From Solitalea canadensis DSM 3403 (GTDB lineage: Bacteria; Bacteroidota; Bacteroidia; Sphingobacteriales; Sphingobacteriaceae): a stretch of DNA of 64,000 nt. This document shows positions 45,388-53,491 of the stretch, one piece after another. How positions within the stretch are numbered: position 1 is the first letter of the stretch; each line of letters opens with the position of its first letter. The translations under genes were made by a program, and so were the position numbers. The notes below the pieces were generated by a model. That model did not search any database. It was not told the origin of the DNA and saw only the letters and a program-made list of their open reading frames with translations. The stretch covers positions 3,298,669 through 3,362,668 of the forward strand of contig NC_017770.1 in NCBI RefSeq assembly GCF_000242635.2, read 5' to 3'.

Positions 45388-46089
45388 TTAAACTTCACCA
45401 AGCATTGGTCTGATTAAAATTTCATCTACTACAGCCCCTTCGCTCATTTTACAGGCATTTATAATGGCATTTGCGACATCTTCAGGCTGTACAAATCTTG
45501 ATTTAGGCATACTTGTTCCCGACCATGAAGCTGTAAGTGTTGAGCCCGGTAATACCGCTGTTACTTTAATTCCCTGATGCATTAATTCTTCTCGCAATAC
45601 CTTAGTTAAGCCCATTAGTGCAAACTTTGAAATACTGTAAGACCCTGCAGCTACAACCGGTTTTACAGATGCTGTTGAACAGATATTAAAGATATGACCT
45701 TTACGTTCTTCTATCATTGCTCCTGCGAAATATTTTGACAAATAATAAGCTGAATACAAATTAGTATTGATCATCTTTTCCAGGTTGCCATCTTCTTCAT
45801 CCATTATTGAGCCTGGGACATAAAGACCTACATTATTAACCAACACGTCAATCGTTTCGAACTGCTCAGTAACCTCATCTACAAAATCAAGCAAACTTTC
45901 TCTATCAGCACAATCAAATGCACTGTAGAAAATGCTGATATTCGGGTAAATAGCTAATAATTGTTCGGATAATTCCGATAAGTCTTGTTCATTTCGAGCA
46001 CAAATGGCAAGGTCAAACCCCTCTGCTGCAAAAGCTTCAGCTACGGCTTTTCCAATTCCTTTTGATGCCCCTGTTATTATAGCCAACAT
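45388..46089 (-). CDS. SDR family oxidoreductase (3-ketoacyl-ACP reductase-like)
   Basis: Classical short-chain dehydrogenase of 233 residues. NAD(P)-binding motif ITGASKGIGKAVAEAFA, structural NNVGLY, catalytic Ser in ICSTAS and YSISK (Tyr-x-x-x-Lys). The NADP preference is suggested by CARNEQDL. Substrate unknown; FabG-like or sepiapterin-reductase-like enzymes are both compatible. It heads a two-gene unit with the PspC gene and diverges from mlaE. Confidence 0.92.
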   Translation of the reverse strand: MLAIITGASKGIGKAVAEAFAAEGFDLAICARNEQDLSELSEQLLAIYPNISIFYSAFDCADRESLLDFVDEVTEQFETIDVLVNNVGLYVPGSIMDEEDGNLEKMINTNLYSAYYLSKYFAGAMIEERKGHIFNICSTASVKPVVAAGSYSISKFALMGLTKVLREELMHQGIKVTAVLPGSTLTASWSGTSMPKSRFVQPEDVANAIINACKMSEGAVVDEILIRPMLGEV

Positions 46090-46149
46090 AACGTAAAAGT
46101 AAGTTTTATAGTTAATAGTTTAAATATACAATGGATTTTAATTTTAGCC

Positions 46150-46259
46150 ATTAGCTATTAGGTTTTTAGCTATTAGCGTCCTTAACTAAGGATAGCTAAC
46201 GGCTAAAATGCCAAGAGCTAAGTAGCTAATGGCTAACGGCTAAAAACCTAATAGCTAAT
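46150..46259. repeat. Word-built palindrome upstream of mlaE
   Basis: Perfect 21-bp arms, 46150-46170 (ATTAGCTATTAGG...) and 46239-46259. The 68 bp between them are almost wholly variants of the words TAGCTA, GGCTAA and TTAGC. It lies between the divergent SDR and mlaE genes and therefore overlaps their upstream regions. Confidence 0.85.
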
Positions 46260-46331
46260 ATGTAATATTATATTTAGATTAGCTAAACGACGGCTATCCA
46301 AACTTTTCGTTATTTTCGCAAAAATTATTTT

Positions 46332-47066
46332 ATGCTGTTCTACCATTTAGGAAAGTACGTATTATTGATGAAGGCGGCGCTGAAGCGTCCGGAAAAATGG
46401 AGTTTTTACTGGAAAGAGATTGCACGTGAGATGGTTTCCATCGGTGTAGGATCTCTTGGAATTATCAGTATCATCTCTGTATTTATGGGGGCAGTAACCT
46501 CGGTTCAAACTGCATTTCAGTTAGTTAGTAATCTGATCGCTCCTTCTGTAATTGGACAGATCACCCGTGACAACTCTATACTGGAATTAAGTCCGACAAT
46601 CGGGGCTCTGGTATTGGCGGGTAAAACTGGTTCAAACATTGCATCACAAATAGGAACAATGCGGGTAACCGAGCAAATTGATGCCTTAGAAGTAATGGGG
46701 GTTAATTCTCCGGGATATCTGATCATGCCTAAAATTCTTGCTGGGGTAACTATGATACCGCTGTTGGTTATCATTTCGATTACACTAAGTATCGTTGGTG
46801 GTATGGTGGCTGGTTCATTATCAGGTGCTCTTACAGCTTCTGAATATATTAATGGTGTTCAGTCTGAATTTAACAATACAATGCTGGTTGCTGGTATGGT
46901 TAAATCTGTGGTTTATGCATTCATTATTACTTCTGTTTCGGCCTACCAAGGTTTTTATACAGCGGGTGGTGCATTGGAGGTTGGTGAGTCCAGTACCAAA
47001 GCAGTAGTTGTTAGCTGTATTTTGATTTTATGTGCTGATTACATTGTTGCCCAACTTTTATTATGA
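46332..47066 (+). CDS. mlaE: MlaE family ABC transporter permease
   Basis: Inner-membrane permease of a phospholipid/MCE-type transporter, 244 residues with about five or six helices. Marks: ALKRPEKWSFYWKEIAREM at the N-terminus, IGALVLAGKTGSNIASQIGT and EQIDALEVMGVNSPGYLIMP, which is the conserved MlaE coupling region. Its stop overlaps the ATPase gene's start by 4 bp (ATGA), so the two are translationally coupled. An MCE (MlaD) gene is not adjacent. Confidence 0.94.
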   Translation: MLFYHLGKYVLLMKAALKRPEKWSFYWKEIAREMVSIGVGSLGIISIISVFMGAVTSVQTAFQLVSNLIAPSVIGQITRDNSILELSPTIGALVLAGKTGSNIASQIGTMRVTEQIDALEVMGVNSPGYLIMPKILAGVTMIPLLVIISITLSIVGGMVAGSLSGALTASEYINGVQSEFNNTMLVAGMVKSVVYAFIITSVSAYQGFYTAGGALEVGESSTKAVVVSCILILCADYIVAQLLL

Positions 47067-47809
47067 TCGAGATCAAGAACATTAGAAAATCATTTGATGA
47101 TAAAGAAGTGTTGAAAGGCATTTCTGCCACATTCAAAGCAGGGGCATGTAATATGATTATCGGCGGAAGTGGTTCAGGAAAAACAACGCTTATTAAATGC
47201 ATGGTTGGGCTTCACGAAGTAAATTCAGGTGAAGTGCTGTATAACGACCGTGATTTTACGAAATTAAGCTTTGAAGATCGTATTCCTATCCGTAAAGAAA
47301 TCGGAATGCTATTTCAGGGATCGGCGTTATTTGACTCTTTAACTGTTGAAGATAATGTAATGTTTGCCCTGAATATGTTTACTGATATGGGATATAAAGA
47401 AAAACTCGAGCGTGTAAACTTTTGTTTAAACAGGGTTAACCTGGAAAATGTAAACCAAAAATTCCCTGCTGAATTATCGGGAGGTATGAAAAAGCGCGTC
47501 GGTATTGCACGAGCGATCGCCATGAAGCCTAAATATCTTTATTGTGATGAACCTAACTCTGGTCTCGACCCTAAAACGTCAATCGTAATCGATAATCTGA
47601 TTCAGGAAATTACAGACGAGTTTGGTATCACCACTATCGTAAACACCCACGATATGAATTCGGTTATGGAAATTGGAGATAATATCCTGTTTCTTCATAA
47701 AGGTGAAAAATGGTGGGAAGGTAGTAATAAAGAAATCAAGCATACCGATAACCCTGAATTGAACGATTTTGTATTTGCATCAAAACACTTCAAAGAGATG
47801 CAAAAATAA
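47063..47809 (+). CDS. mlaF: MlaF family ABC transporter ATP-binding protein
   Basis: ATPase partner of MlaE, driving lipid transfer between the membranes. The 248-residue protein has Walker A GGSGSGKTT, the signature LSGGMKKRVGIARA with Lys/Arg typical of the MlaF group, Walker B YLYCDEPNSGLDP and H-loop NTHDMNS. It overlaps mlaE by 4 bp. A word-built palindrome follows the stop. With no MlaD nearby, the substrate-binding MCE protein must be encoded elsewhere. Confidence 0.95.
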   Translation: MIEIKNIRKSFDDKEVLKGISATFKAGACNMIIGGSGSGKTTLIKCMVGLHEVNSGEVLYNDRDFTKLSFEDRIPIRKEIGMLFQGSALFDSLTVEDNVMFALNMFTDMGYKEKLERVNFCLNRVNLENVNQKFPAELSGGMKKRVGIARAIAMKPKYLYCDEPNSGLDPKTSIVIDNLIQEITDEFGITTIVNTHDMNSVMEIGDNILFLHKGEKWWEGSNKEIKHTDNPELNDFVFASKHFKEMQK

Positions 47810-47811
47810 AC

Positions 47812-47873
47812 AGCTAATAGATTATAGTTAATAGTTCATAGAATAAGTAGCTATGATCTATCAACTATTAACC
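47812..47873. repeat. Word-built palindrome between mlaF and the methyltransferase gene
   Basis: GTTAATAGTT (47827-47836) pairs with AACTATTAAC (47863-47872), with inner CATAG/CTATG pairing. The words TTAATAG, TTCATAG and CTAATAG repeat. The chosen ATG of the next gene directly follows the right arm. Confidence 0.7.
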
Positions 47874-48767
47874 ATGAACAAGATAAAAATGATAGACCTC
47901 CTTACTCCTACGCACTGGAAAGATTATGAGTTGATTGACTGCGGTAATTTTGAAAAACTGGAGCGTTTTGGAAAATACATACTGATCAGACCTGAGCCTC
48001 AGGCTGTTTGGGACAAACAACTTAGCGAAGGCGAATGGCAAAAGCTTCACCATATAAAGTTTAAAGGTCGTTCCGCTACAAGTGGAGACTGGGTGAAAAA
48101 AGGTAATGCACCCGACAGATGGCACATTGAATATAAAACGAAGGACCTGGATTTAAAGTTCCGTCTCGGACTTACTTCATTTAAACATGTTGGGATATTT
48201 CCGGAGCAGGCTGCAAACTGGGATTATATTGCGGAGTCTATCAATATGATGAAAACACCGCAACCTAAGTTTCTCAATATTTTCGCCTATACCGGAGGAG
48301 CTTCTATTGCTGCAAAAAATGCGGGAGCTGATACTACTCACGTCGACTCGATTAAACAGGTAGTTACCTGGGCCAATGAAAATATGGAGCTTTCAGGATT
48401 GAAAGACATCCGTTGGGTTGTTGAAGATGCCCTAAAGTATGTAAAACGTGAAGTTAAACGCGGTAAAAAATATAACGGCATCATTCTCGATCCACCGGCC
48501 TATGGAAACGGTCCAAATGGTGAAAAATGGAAACTCGAAGATCAGATTAATGAAATGATGAAAGATATTGTTCAACTACTTGATGAACAAGAACATTTCT
48601 TAATTTTAAATACTTACTCCTTAGGTTTTTCATCATTAATTGTAGAAAACCTGGTGAATACTGCATTTCCAAAGGTTAAAAATCTGAGTATTGGAGAATT
48701 GTATCTTCAGGCCACGACCGGATGCAAGCTTCCGCTCGGTGTCTGGGGGAAATTCAGATCGTTTTAA
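47874..48767 (+). CDS. Class I SAM-dependent methyltransferase, RlmI/RlmK-like
   Basis: Probable RNA methyltransferase of 297 residues. N-terminal part LERFGKYILIRPEPQAVW and substrate-contact KFRLGLTSFKHVGIFPEQAA. SAM-binding motifs: FLNIFAYTGGASIAAKNAGA and THVDSIKQVVTWANEN. Catalytic block: GIILDPPAYGNGPNGEKW. It belongs to the COG1092-like group that methylates 23S rRNA cytosine C5, but without the PUA domain. The frame opens at 47853, but those codons lie in the palindrome; 47874 or 47889 are likelier starts. Confidence 0.9.
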   Translation: MNKIKMIDLLTPTHWKDYELIDCGNFEKLERFGKYILIRPEPQAVWDKQLSEGEWQKLHHIKFKGRSATSGDWVKKGNAPDRWHIEYKTKDLDLKFRLGLTSFKHVGIFPEQAANWDYIAESINMMKTPQPKFLNIFAYTGGASIAAKNAGADTTHVDSIKQVVTWANENMELSGLKDIRWVVEDALKYVKREVKRGKKYNGIILDPPAYGNGPNGEKWKLEDQINEMMKDIVQLLDEQEHFLILNTYSLGFSSLIVENLVNTAFPKVKNLSIGELYLQATTGCKLPLGVWGKFRSF

Positions 48768-48783
48768 TCATTGAATACCATTA

Positions 48784-48810
48784 GGGTTGACCAAAAGTCA
48801 ACCCTTTTTT
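48784..48810 (+). terminator. Terminator after the methyltransferase gene
   Basis: GGGTTGAC-CAAAA-GTCAACCC followed by six T, 17 bp after the stop. Confidence 0.92.
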
Positions 48811-49141
48811 ATTACACTCAAAATCAATATATTCTACATAACTTCTTAACTATAAAGCTACTTACCATCTAACCTAAACCTCTTGATATTCAACATCAAT
48901 AGACCTGAAAATCAATCTCAATTCATAGAATAAGAGTATTACTCTGACTAACCTTGGAAGATATTTTTTTATTTCATGAAATCGATGTAACAATATACTC
49001 TTCATTTCGTAAAAGTCTATAAACCATTCCAAAAGCCAGACTTTTCATCAGTTTATCAGCGCTTCTCCTGAAGATGCATGAAACAGTTACAGGTTTGCGA
49101 TAATAGTTTAAACCTCGAAACATGTAGTTAACAAAAAAAAC
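48811..49141. other. Gap without gene, before the lipoprotein gene
   Basis: About 330 AT-rich bases. No ORF, RNA fold or clear -33/-7 pair was recognised. The promoter of the lipoprotein gene must lie here. Confidence 0.5.
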
Positions 49142-50197
49142 ATGCAGTTAAAAAAAATTACTCTCCTTACTTTATTAGTTGCTTCCGCAACTTCACTAGT
49201 TTTCTTCTCAAGTTGTGATCGCTCAGGAAAAGTTTCAGCAGCATCAGCATCAGTAAATGGAAAAGCATCAGCAAATGCCGATGCAGAAAATCTTCAGGGT
49301 TCATCGGAAGACGAACCGGTTAAAAAAATCGATCCGGAAGCCAACATTCCTTACGAACCAATTAAAATTGATACTAGTGGCAAATGGATTGTTAAAGGTC
49401 CAAAACCATTAGAAGGTGCAATTTTACCAGATAAACGTATTATTGCTTTTTACGGCAATTTGTATTCAAAGAAAATGGGTGTTTTGGGTGAATATCCTAC
49501 ACAGGAAATGTTAACCCGTTTAGACACTGAAGTAAAAAAATGGGAAGCAGCAGACCCTAAAACTCCTGTTCAACCCGCATTACACTTAATTATCGTTACT
49601 GCCCAGGGTCAACCTGGAAAACAGAATCGTTATAGCTTAAGGATGCCGTACAAGATGATTGATAGCACATTATCAATTGCAAAGAAACGTAACGCTATTG
49701 TTTTCCTGGATATTCAGGTAGGTCATAGCACACTGAAAGATGAAATTCCATTATTGGAGCCTTACTTAAAATTACCTAATGTTCACTTAGGTATTGATGC
49801 TGAGTTTTCGATGAAAGATGGTTCTGTACCAGGCAAGAAAATTGGAACTTTTGATGCAGCTGATATCAACTATGCAACTGAGTACTTACAAGGATTGGTT
49901 AAAGCTAACAATATTCCTCCAAAATTATTGATCGTACATCGTTTTACTCAACGAATGATCACGAACTCAAAAGATATTAAATTAAGACGCGAAGTTCAGG
50001 TGGTAATGCACATGGATGGTTGGGGACCTTCTTCGTTGAAAAGAGATACCTACAGAAGATATATTTACAAAGAGCCTGTACAGTATACTGGTTTCAAGTT
50101 GTTCTTCAAAAATGATATTAAATGTGGTAAACCAATAATGACACCATCACAAGTGTTAACTATTTATCCACAGCCGCTTTATATTCAATATCAATAA
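49142..50197 (+). CDS. Lipoprotein of unknown function
   Basis: A 351-residue protein with a lipoprotein signal (lipobox VFFSSC, Cys25). A low-complexity Ser/Ala linker (SAASASVNGKASANADAEN) leads to a folded domain from about residue 85. It contains RIIAFYGNLYSKKMGVLGEY, HLIIVTAQGQPGKQNRYSLR, IVFLDIQVGHSTLKDEIPLL and HLGIDAEFSM, with alternating strands and helices suggesting a TIM-barrel-like fold. Acidic residues in FLDIQVG and GIDAEF would fit a catalytic site. I do not recognise a family. Stand-alone gene. Confidence 0.8.
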   Translation: MQLKKITLLTLLVASATSLVFFSSCDRSGKVSAASASVNGKASANADAENLQGSSEDEPVKKIDPEANIPYEPIKIDTSGKWIVKGPKPLEGAILPDKRIIAFYGNLYSKKMGVLGEYPTQEMLTRLDTEVKKWEAADPKTPVQPALHLIIVTAQGQPGKQNRYSLRMPYKMIDSTLSIAKKRNAIVFLDIQVGHSTLKDEIPLLEPYLKLPNVHLGIDAEFSMKDGSVPGKKIGTFDAADINYATEYLQGLVKANNIPPKLLIVHRFTQRMITNSKDIKLRREVQVVMHMDGWGPSSLKRDTYRRYIYKEPVQYTGFKLFFKNDIKCGKPIMTPSQVLTIYPQPLYIQYQ

Positions 50198-50258
50198 TAG
50201 TCCAAATCTGAATGAGAGCTATAACTGCTAAAACTCTTTTCAGTTAGATATGAACTTT

Positions 50259-50400
50259 TGCCGCTTTCAGCGGGACTTACTTTTTTCTTTAGTAAAAAAG
50301 TAAGCAAAAAATCTATCGCTTCGTACAGTTCTACAGCAGTTGGTGAGTTAACTTAATTGACGCGCCCGAACTGTACAAGGCGATTTTTCGCATTGATGTT
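50259..50400. repeat. Composite hairpin element between lipoprotein and D-aminoacylase genes
   Basis: Three nested structures: CCGCT-TTC-AGCGG (50261-50273), CTTACTTTTTT/AAAAAAGTAAG (50276-50304), and GTACAGTTC/GAACTGTAC (50323-50331, 50368-50376), the last flanked by CGCTTC and AAGGCG. It lies in a 300-bp gap with no gene. Such GC-poor hairpin strings look like a dispersed non-coding repeat. Confidence 0.6.
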
Positions 50401-50500
50401 ATTTCTAAACATGCAATCGTGCCCTATTGAATTCAATCGAATAATCTTTGTAAGTAAACATTCAAAACGTTTTTCTTAAATTTCAGCAAATTTAAAGCTG

Positions 50501-52087
50501 ATGAGCAAAAAACTATACTTACTTTTTTTTCTCCCTCTCTTCTCTTTTTCTTCCTTTTCTCAGTCTAAAATCAAATTTGACCTTGTTTTAAAGAACGGCC
50601 GCATTGTTGATGGGAGCGGCAATACGTGGTTTAGAGGTGATGTGGGTATAAACAAAGGAAAAATAGTTGAGGTTGGTAATCTAAAGTCTGTTAACTATCA
50701 TAAAACGATTGATGTTCAGGATTTGATTATTGCTCCCGGCTTTATCGATATCCACACTCATATTGAAGACGACGAAAAAAAAACACCTACTGCCGACAAT
50801 TTCATATATGATGGGGTTACATCTGTTATCACAGGTAACTGTGGCAGCTCCAACATTGATATAAAAGCTTACTTGTCATTTATTACAACATTAAGAACCT
50901 CCATAAACATCGGAACCTTTATTGCGCAAGGAAGTGTTCGTTCAGCAATCATGGATGATTCGAACCAAGCTCCTACTGTTGAACAACAAAAAGCAATGGA
51001 AAAGTTGGTGGAACGTGGAATGAAAGATGGTGCCATGGGACTATCAACCGGACTTATCTATGTACCTGGCACTTACTCAACCACCGAAGAAATTATTGGA
51101 TTGGCTAAAGTTGCACAGCGTTATGGAGGTATTTATGTTACCCACATGCGTAGTGAAACTGCGAAGATATTTGAAGCGATTGATGAAGCGATAAATATTG
51201 GTAAGTCTGCCAATATTCCTGTAGAGATATCACACCTTAAAATTGGCCGTCCAAATCTTAATCGTTCAGCCGAAGCACTACAACTAATCGCCAAGGCCCG
51301 TAGTGAAGGTTATGATGTTACTTGTGATCAATATCCATACACAGCAAGTAGTACTTCTTTGCGTGCATTGATTCCTACTTGGGCACTAACAACCAAAGAT
51401 AGCACCTATCATGAGAGGCTAACAGATACGGTCTGCCGAAGAAAGATCGTAAATGAGATGCTAGCTGATGCTGCCAAACGAGGCAATAAAGATTTTTCTT
51501 ATGCTGTAGTCGCTTTTTTTAATGCCGACACATCTTTAAATGGCAAAAGCATTACTCAGATTAATAAACAATACGGCAGGCCCCAAACACTCGAAGCTGA
51601 AATAAATACGATGCTGGATATGGTTGATCGTAGTTGGGTACAAATGGTTTTTCATGGTATGAACGAATCTGATATTGAGATTATCATGAAGTATCCGTTT
51701 ACCATGTTTGCAAGTGATGGAAGTATCCGTGAGTTCGGCAAAGGAATGCCTCATCCAAGAAGCTATGGAACCAATGCCAGAGTATTGGGAAGATATGTTC
51801 GGGAGAACCAATACATTACATTGGAAGATGCGATAAGAAGAATGACATCCGCGCCAGCACAACGGTTTGGCCTTAAAAACAAGGGCTCAATTAGAGTTGG
51901 CATGGATGCAGATATTGTAGTTTTTGATGATAAAACGGTAATCGACCAGTCTACTTACGATCAACCACATGCTTATTCAACTGGTTTTTCGTATGTGATC
52001 GTAAATGGCGCTTTAACGCTTTCAAGTGGAAAACATACTGGAGTAAGAAATGGAAAAGTTCTTTACGGGCCAGGATTAGGACGATAA
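50501..52087 (+). CDS. N-acyl-D-amino-acid deacylase family amidohydrolase
   Basis: Metal-dependent hydrolase of 528 residues, exported (signal peptide about 1-21, ending FSSFSQ). Amidohydrolase marks: PGFIDIHTHIEDD with His85 and His87, GNCGSS with the metal-bridging Cys of D-aminoacylases, GAMGLSTGLIYVPGTYSTTE, THMRSE, EISHLKIG and MFASDGS. It likely releases D-amino acids from N-acyl-D-amino acids or peptidoglycan-derived peptides in the periplasm. Stand-alone, followed by a strong bidirectional terminator. Confidence 0.92.
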   Translation: MSKKLYLLFFLPLFSFSSFSQSKIKFDLVLKNGRIVDGSGNTWFRGDVGINKGKIVEVGNLKSVNYHKTIDVQDLIIAPGFIDIHTHIEDDEKKTPTADNFIYDGVTSVITGNCGSSNIDIKAYLSFITTLRTSINIGTFIAQGSVRSAIMDDSNQAPTVEQQKAMEKLVERGMKDGAMGLSTGLIYVPGTYSTTEEIIGLAKVAQRYGGIYVTHMRSETAKIFEAIDEAINIGKSANIPVEISHLKIGRPNLNRSAEALQLIAKARSEGYDVTCDQYPYTASSTSLRALIPTWALTTKDSTYHERLTDTVCRRKIVNEMLADAAKRGNKDFSYAVVAFFNADTSLNGKSITQINKQYGRPQTLEAEINTMLDMVDRSWVQMVFHGMNESDIEIIMKYPFTMFASDGSIREFGKGMPHPRSYGTNARVLGRYVRENQYITLEDAIRRMTSAPAQRFGLKNKGSIRVGMDADIVVFDDKTVIDQSTYDQPHAYSTGFSYVIVNGALTLSSGKHTGVRNGKVLYGPGLGR

Positions 52088-52103
52088 CCTATAGATTCAC
52101 TAT

Positions 52104-52143
52104 AAAAAATAAGGGTTAAGAAAAATCTTAACCCTTATTTTTT
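52104..52143. terminator. Bidirectional terminator
   Basis: A perfect 18-bp inverted repeat (52104-52121, 52126-52143) around AAAA, with A tract left and T tract right. It serves the D-aminoacylase gene and the convergent small membrane protein gene, whose stop lies in its right arm. Confidence 0.9.
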
Positions 52144-52333
52144 AGTTCTTTTTGGTGGTTTCAGATGCTACTTTTATCACTGAATAAGCAAACAATAGGA
52201 TTAATCCCATGAGTAAAACTGTGCTTATCAGGATCAGCATATTTGCCCCTGGCAATCCTAAATATTTCAAAAACGACCCGGTTATTAGAGAGAGCAAACA
52301 AGCTAATGCTGGAAAAAGTAAAGCATGTTTCAT
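52142..52333 (-). CDS. Small two-helix membrane protein
   Basis: A 63-residue protein of two hydrophobic helices (KHALLFPALACLLSLITGSF and MLILISTVLLMGLILLFAYS) joined by LKYLGLPGAN, with a charged tail (ASETTKKN). The LGLPGAN turn is frequent in small Bacteroidota membrane proteins related to GldL. The frame opens at 52381, but the ATG at 52333 gives the expected start. Function unknown. The next upstream gene encodes a similar-sized membrane protein. Confidence 0.65.
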   Translation of the reverse strand: MKHALLFPALACLLSLITGSFLKYLGLPGANMLILISTVLLMGLILLFAYSVIKVASETTKKN

Positions 52334-52435
52334 GTTTTTGGTTTTAACTGGTTTAAGATTCCAATTAAGAAATAAAAACAATCAAAAGCAATAGTCAGCA
52401 AAACTTTTTTTCAGTTTTTTAACCCTGAATAAAAT

Positions 52436-52681
52436 TTATCTCTTAGCCTTTGAGCTTACTGCAGCAGGTTTTCGGGCTGATTTTTTAGCAGCTTTTTTCT
52501 TTACTCGGGTAAATAATCTTAATACCACGAAGATTACACCAAATACAAATAGAAATACCAGGCAAATTCCCCACAATCCGAAGATCAAATTACCGGGGAA
52601 TCCCATAAAAAGTAACAACAAACTCAACAGCACCATTCCGGCAACTGTTAAAATTGCTGTTTTCTGAATACTCATTGTCAT
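52436..52681 (-). CDS. Small membrane protein with basic tail
   Basis: An 81-residue protein with two hydrophobic helices (AILTVAGMVLLSLLLLFMGF and FGLWGICLVFLFVFGVIFVV) and a Lys/Ala-rich cytoplasmic tail (KKKAAKKSARKPAAVSSKAK). It lies 8 bp downstream of the DUF4197 gene, so probably in one transcript. No family recognised. The basic tail may bind nucleic acid or lipid headgroups. Confidence 0.7.
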   Translation of the reverse strand: MTMSIQKTAILTVAGMVLLSLLLLFMGFPGNLIFGLWGICLVFLFVFGVIFVVLRLFTRVKKKAAKKSARKPAAVSSKAKR

Positions 52682-52689
52682 TCTCCAGA

Positions 52690-53421
52690 TTATTTACCGT
52701 CTTGTTTCGAAAACACCTTTTTCAACAAATCTGTTGTTCGGTTAATTGGGTCTTTGCGAATTGCCAACTCTTCCTGCTCTACTTTATAAAACAGTCCGTC
52801 CATGGCTTTATTAGTTACATAATCTGTAAGGTCTGGATTAACTTTGGTTACCATTGGAACCTGATTATACCGTGTAATAATCTGACTCCAAACTTTTGCA
52901 GCGCCTACCTGGTCAAGTGAGTTCTTGATAATAGGATTAAACTCGCTATATAATTGCTGTGATGTGGTTCTTTTCAGGTATTGAGTAGCCGCATTTTTAT
53001 CACCCATTAAAATACCCATGGCATCTTGAAAGGTCATTTGTTTGATGGCATTTACAAAAATGGTTTTACCTTTTCCTGCGGCATCTTCAGCTGCACGGTT
53101 CATTAATTTTAAACCCTCATCAGCCAGTTTACCCATTCCCAAATTACGAAGGGTTTTATCCACCTTTTGTAATTCAGCAGGTAATAAGATTTTAATAGCC
53201 TGATCTTTAAGAAAACCATCCGGTTTCGCAACCTGTGCTACAGCAGTATCAATACCTTTATTTAATGCTTGTTTTAAGCCATTTGCAATATCAGTATTAG
53301 TTAACTGTCCGTTTGCTGTTGTTTGATTGTAGATATCGGTTACTTGTTTCAGTAAGTTTTGCGATTCACATGATGTGAGTGTTACAGCTAACACAATTGT
53401 TAAAGCTACTTTTTTTATCAT
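52690..53421 (-). CDS. DUF4197 domain lipoprotein
   Basis: A 243-residue lipoprotein (lipobox TLTSC, Cys18). The rest is helical and matches the DUF4197 pattern: DIANGLKQALNKGIDTAVAQ, PDGFLKDQAIKILLPAELQK, MNRAAEDAAGKGKTIFVNAI and MTFQDAMGILMGDKNAATQY. Such proteins are widespread in Bacteroidota and Proteobacteria, with no known function. It heads a minus-strand pair with the basic-tailed membrane protein. Confidence 0.92.
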   Translation of the reverse strand: MIKKVALTIVLAVTLTSCESQNLLKQVTDIYNQTTANGQLTNTDIANGLKQALNKGIDTAVAQVAKPDGFLKDQAIKILLPAELQKVDKTLRNLGMGKLADEGLKLMNRAAEDAAGKGKTIFVNAIKQMTFQDAMGILMGDKNAATQYLKRTTSQQLYSEFNPIIKNSLDQVGAAKVWSQIITRYNQVPMVTKVNPDLTDYVTNKAMDGLFYKVEQEELAIRKDPINRTTDLLKKVFSKQDGK

Positions 53422-53491
53422 TTTGGGTTTTGGTTTTGCTTTCTTTAAACTATCTAAACAAGTAATTGGTTATATCAACTTTAAATTATTT

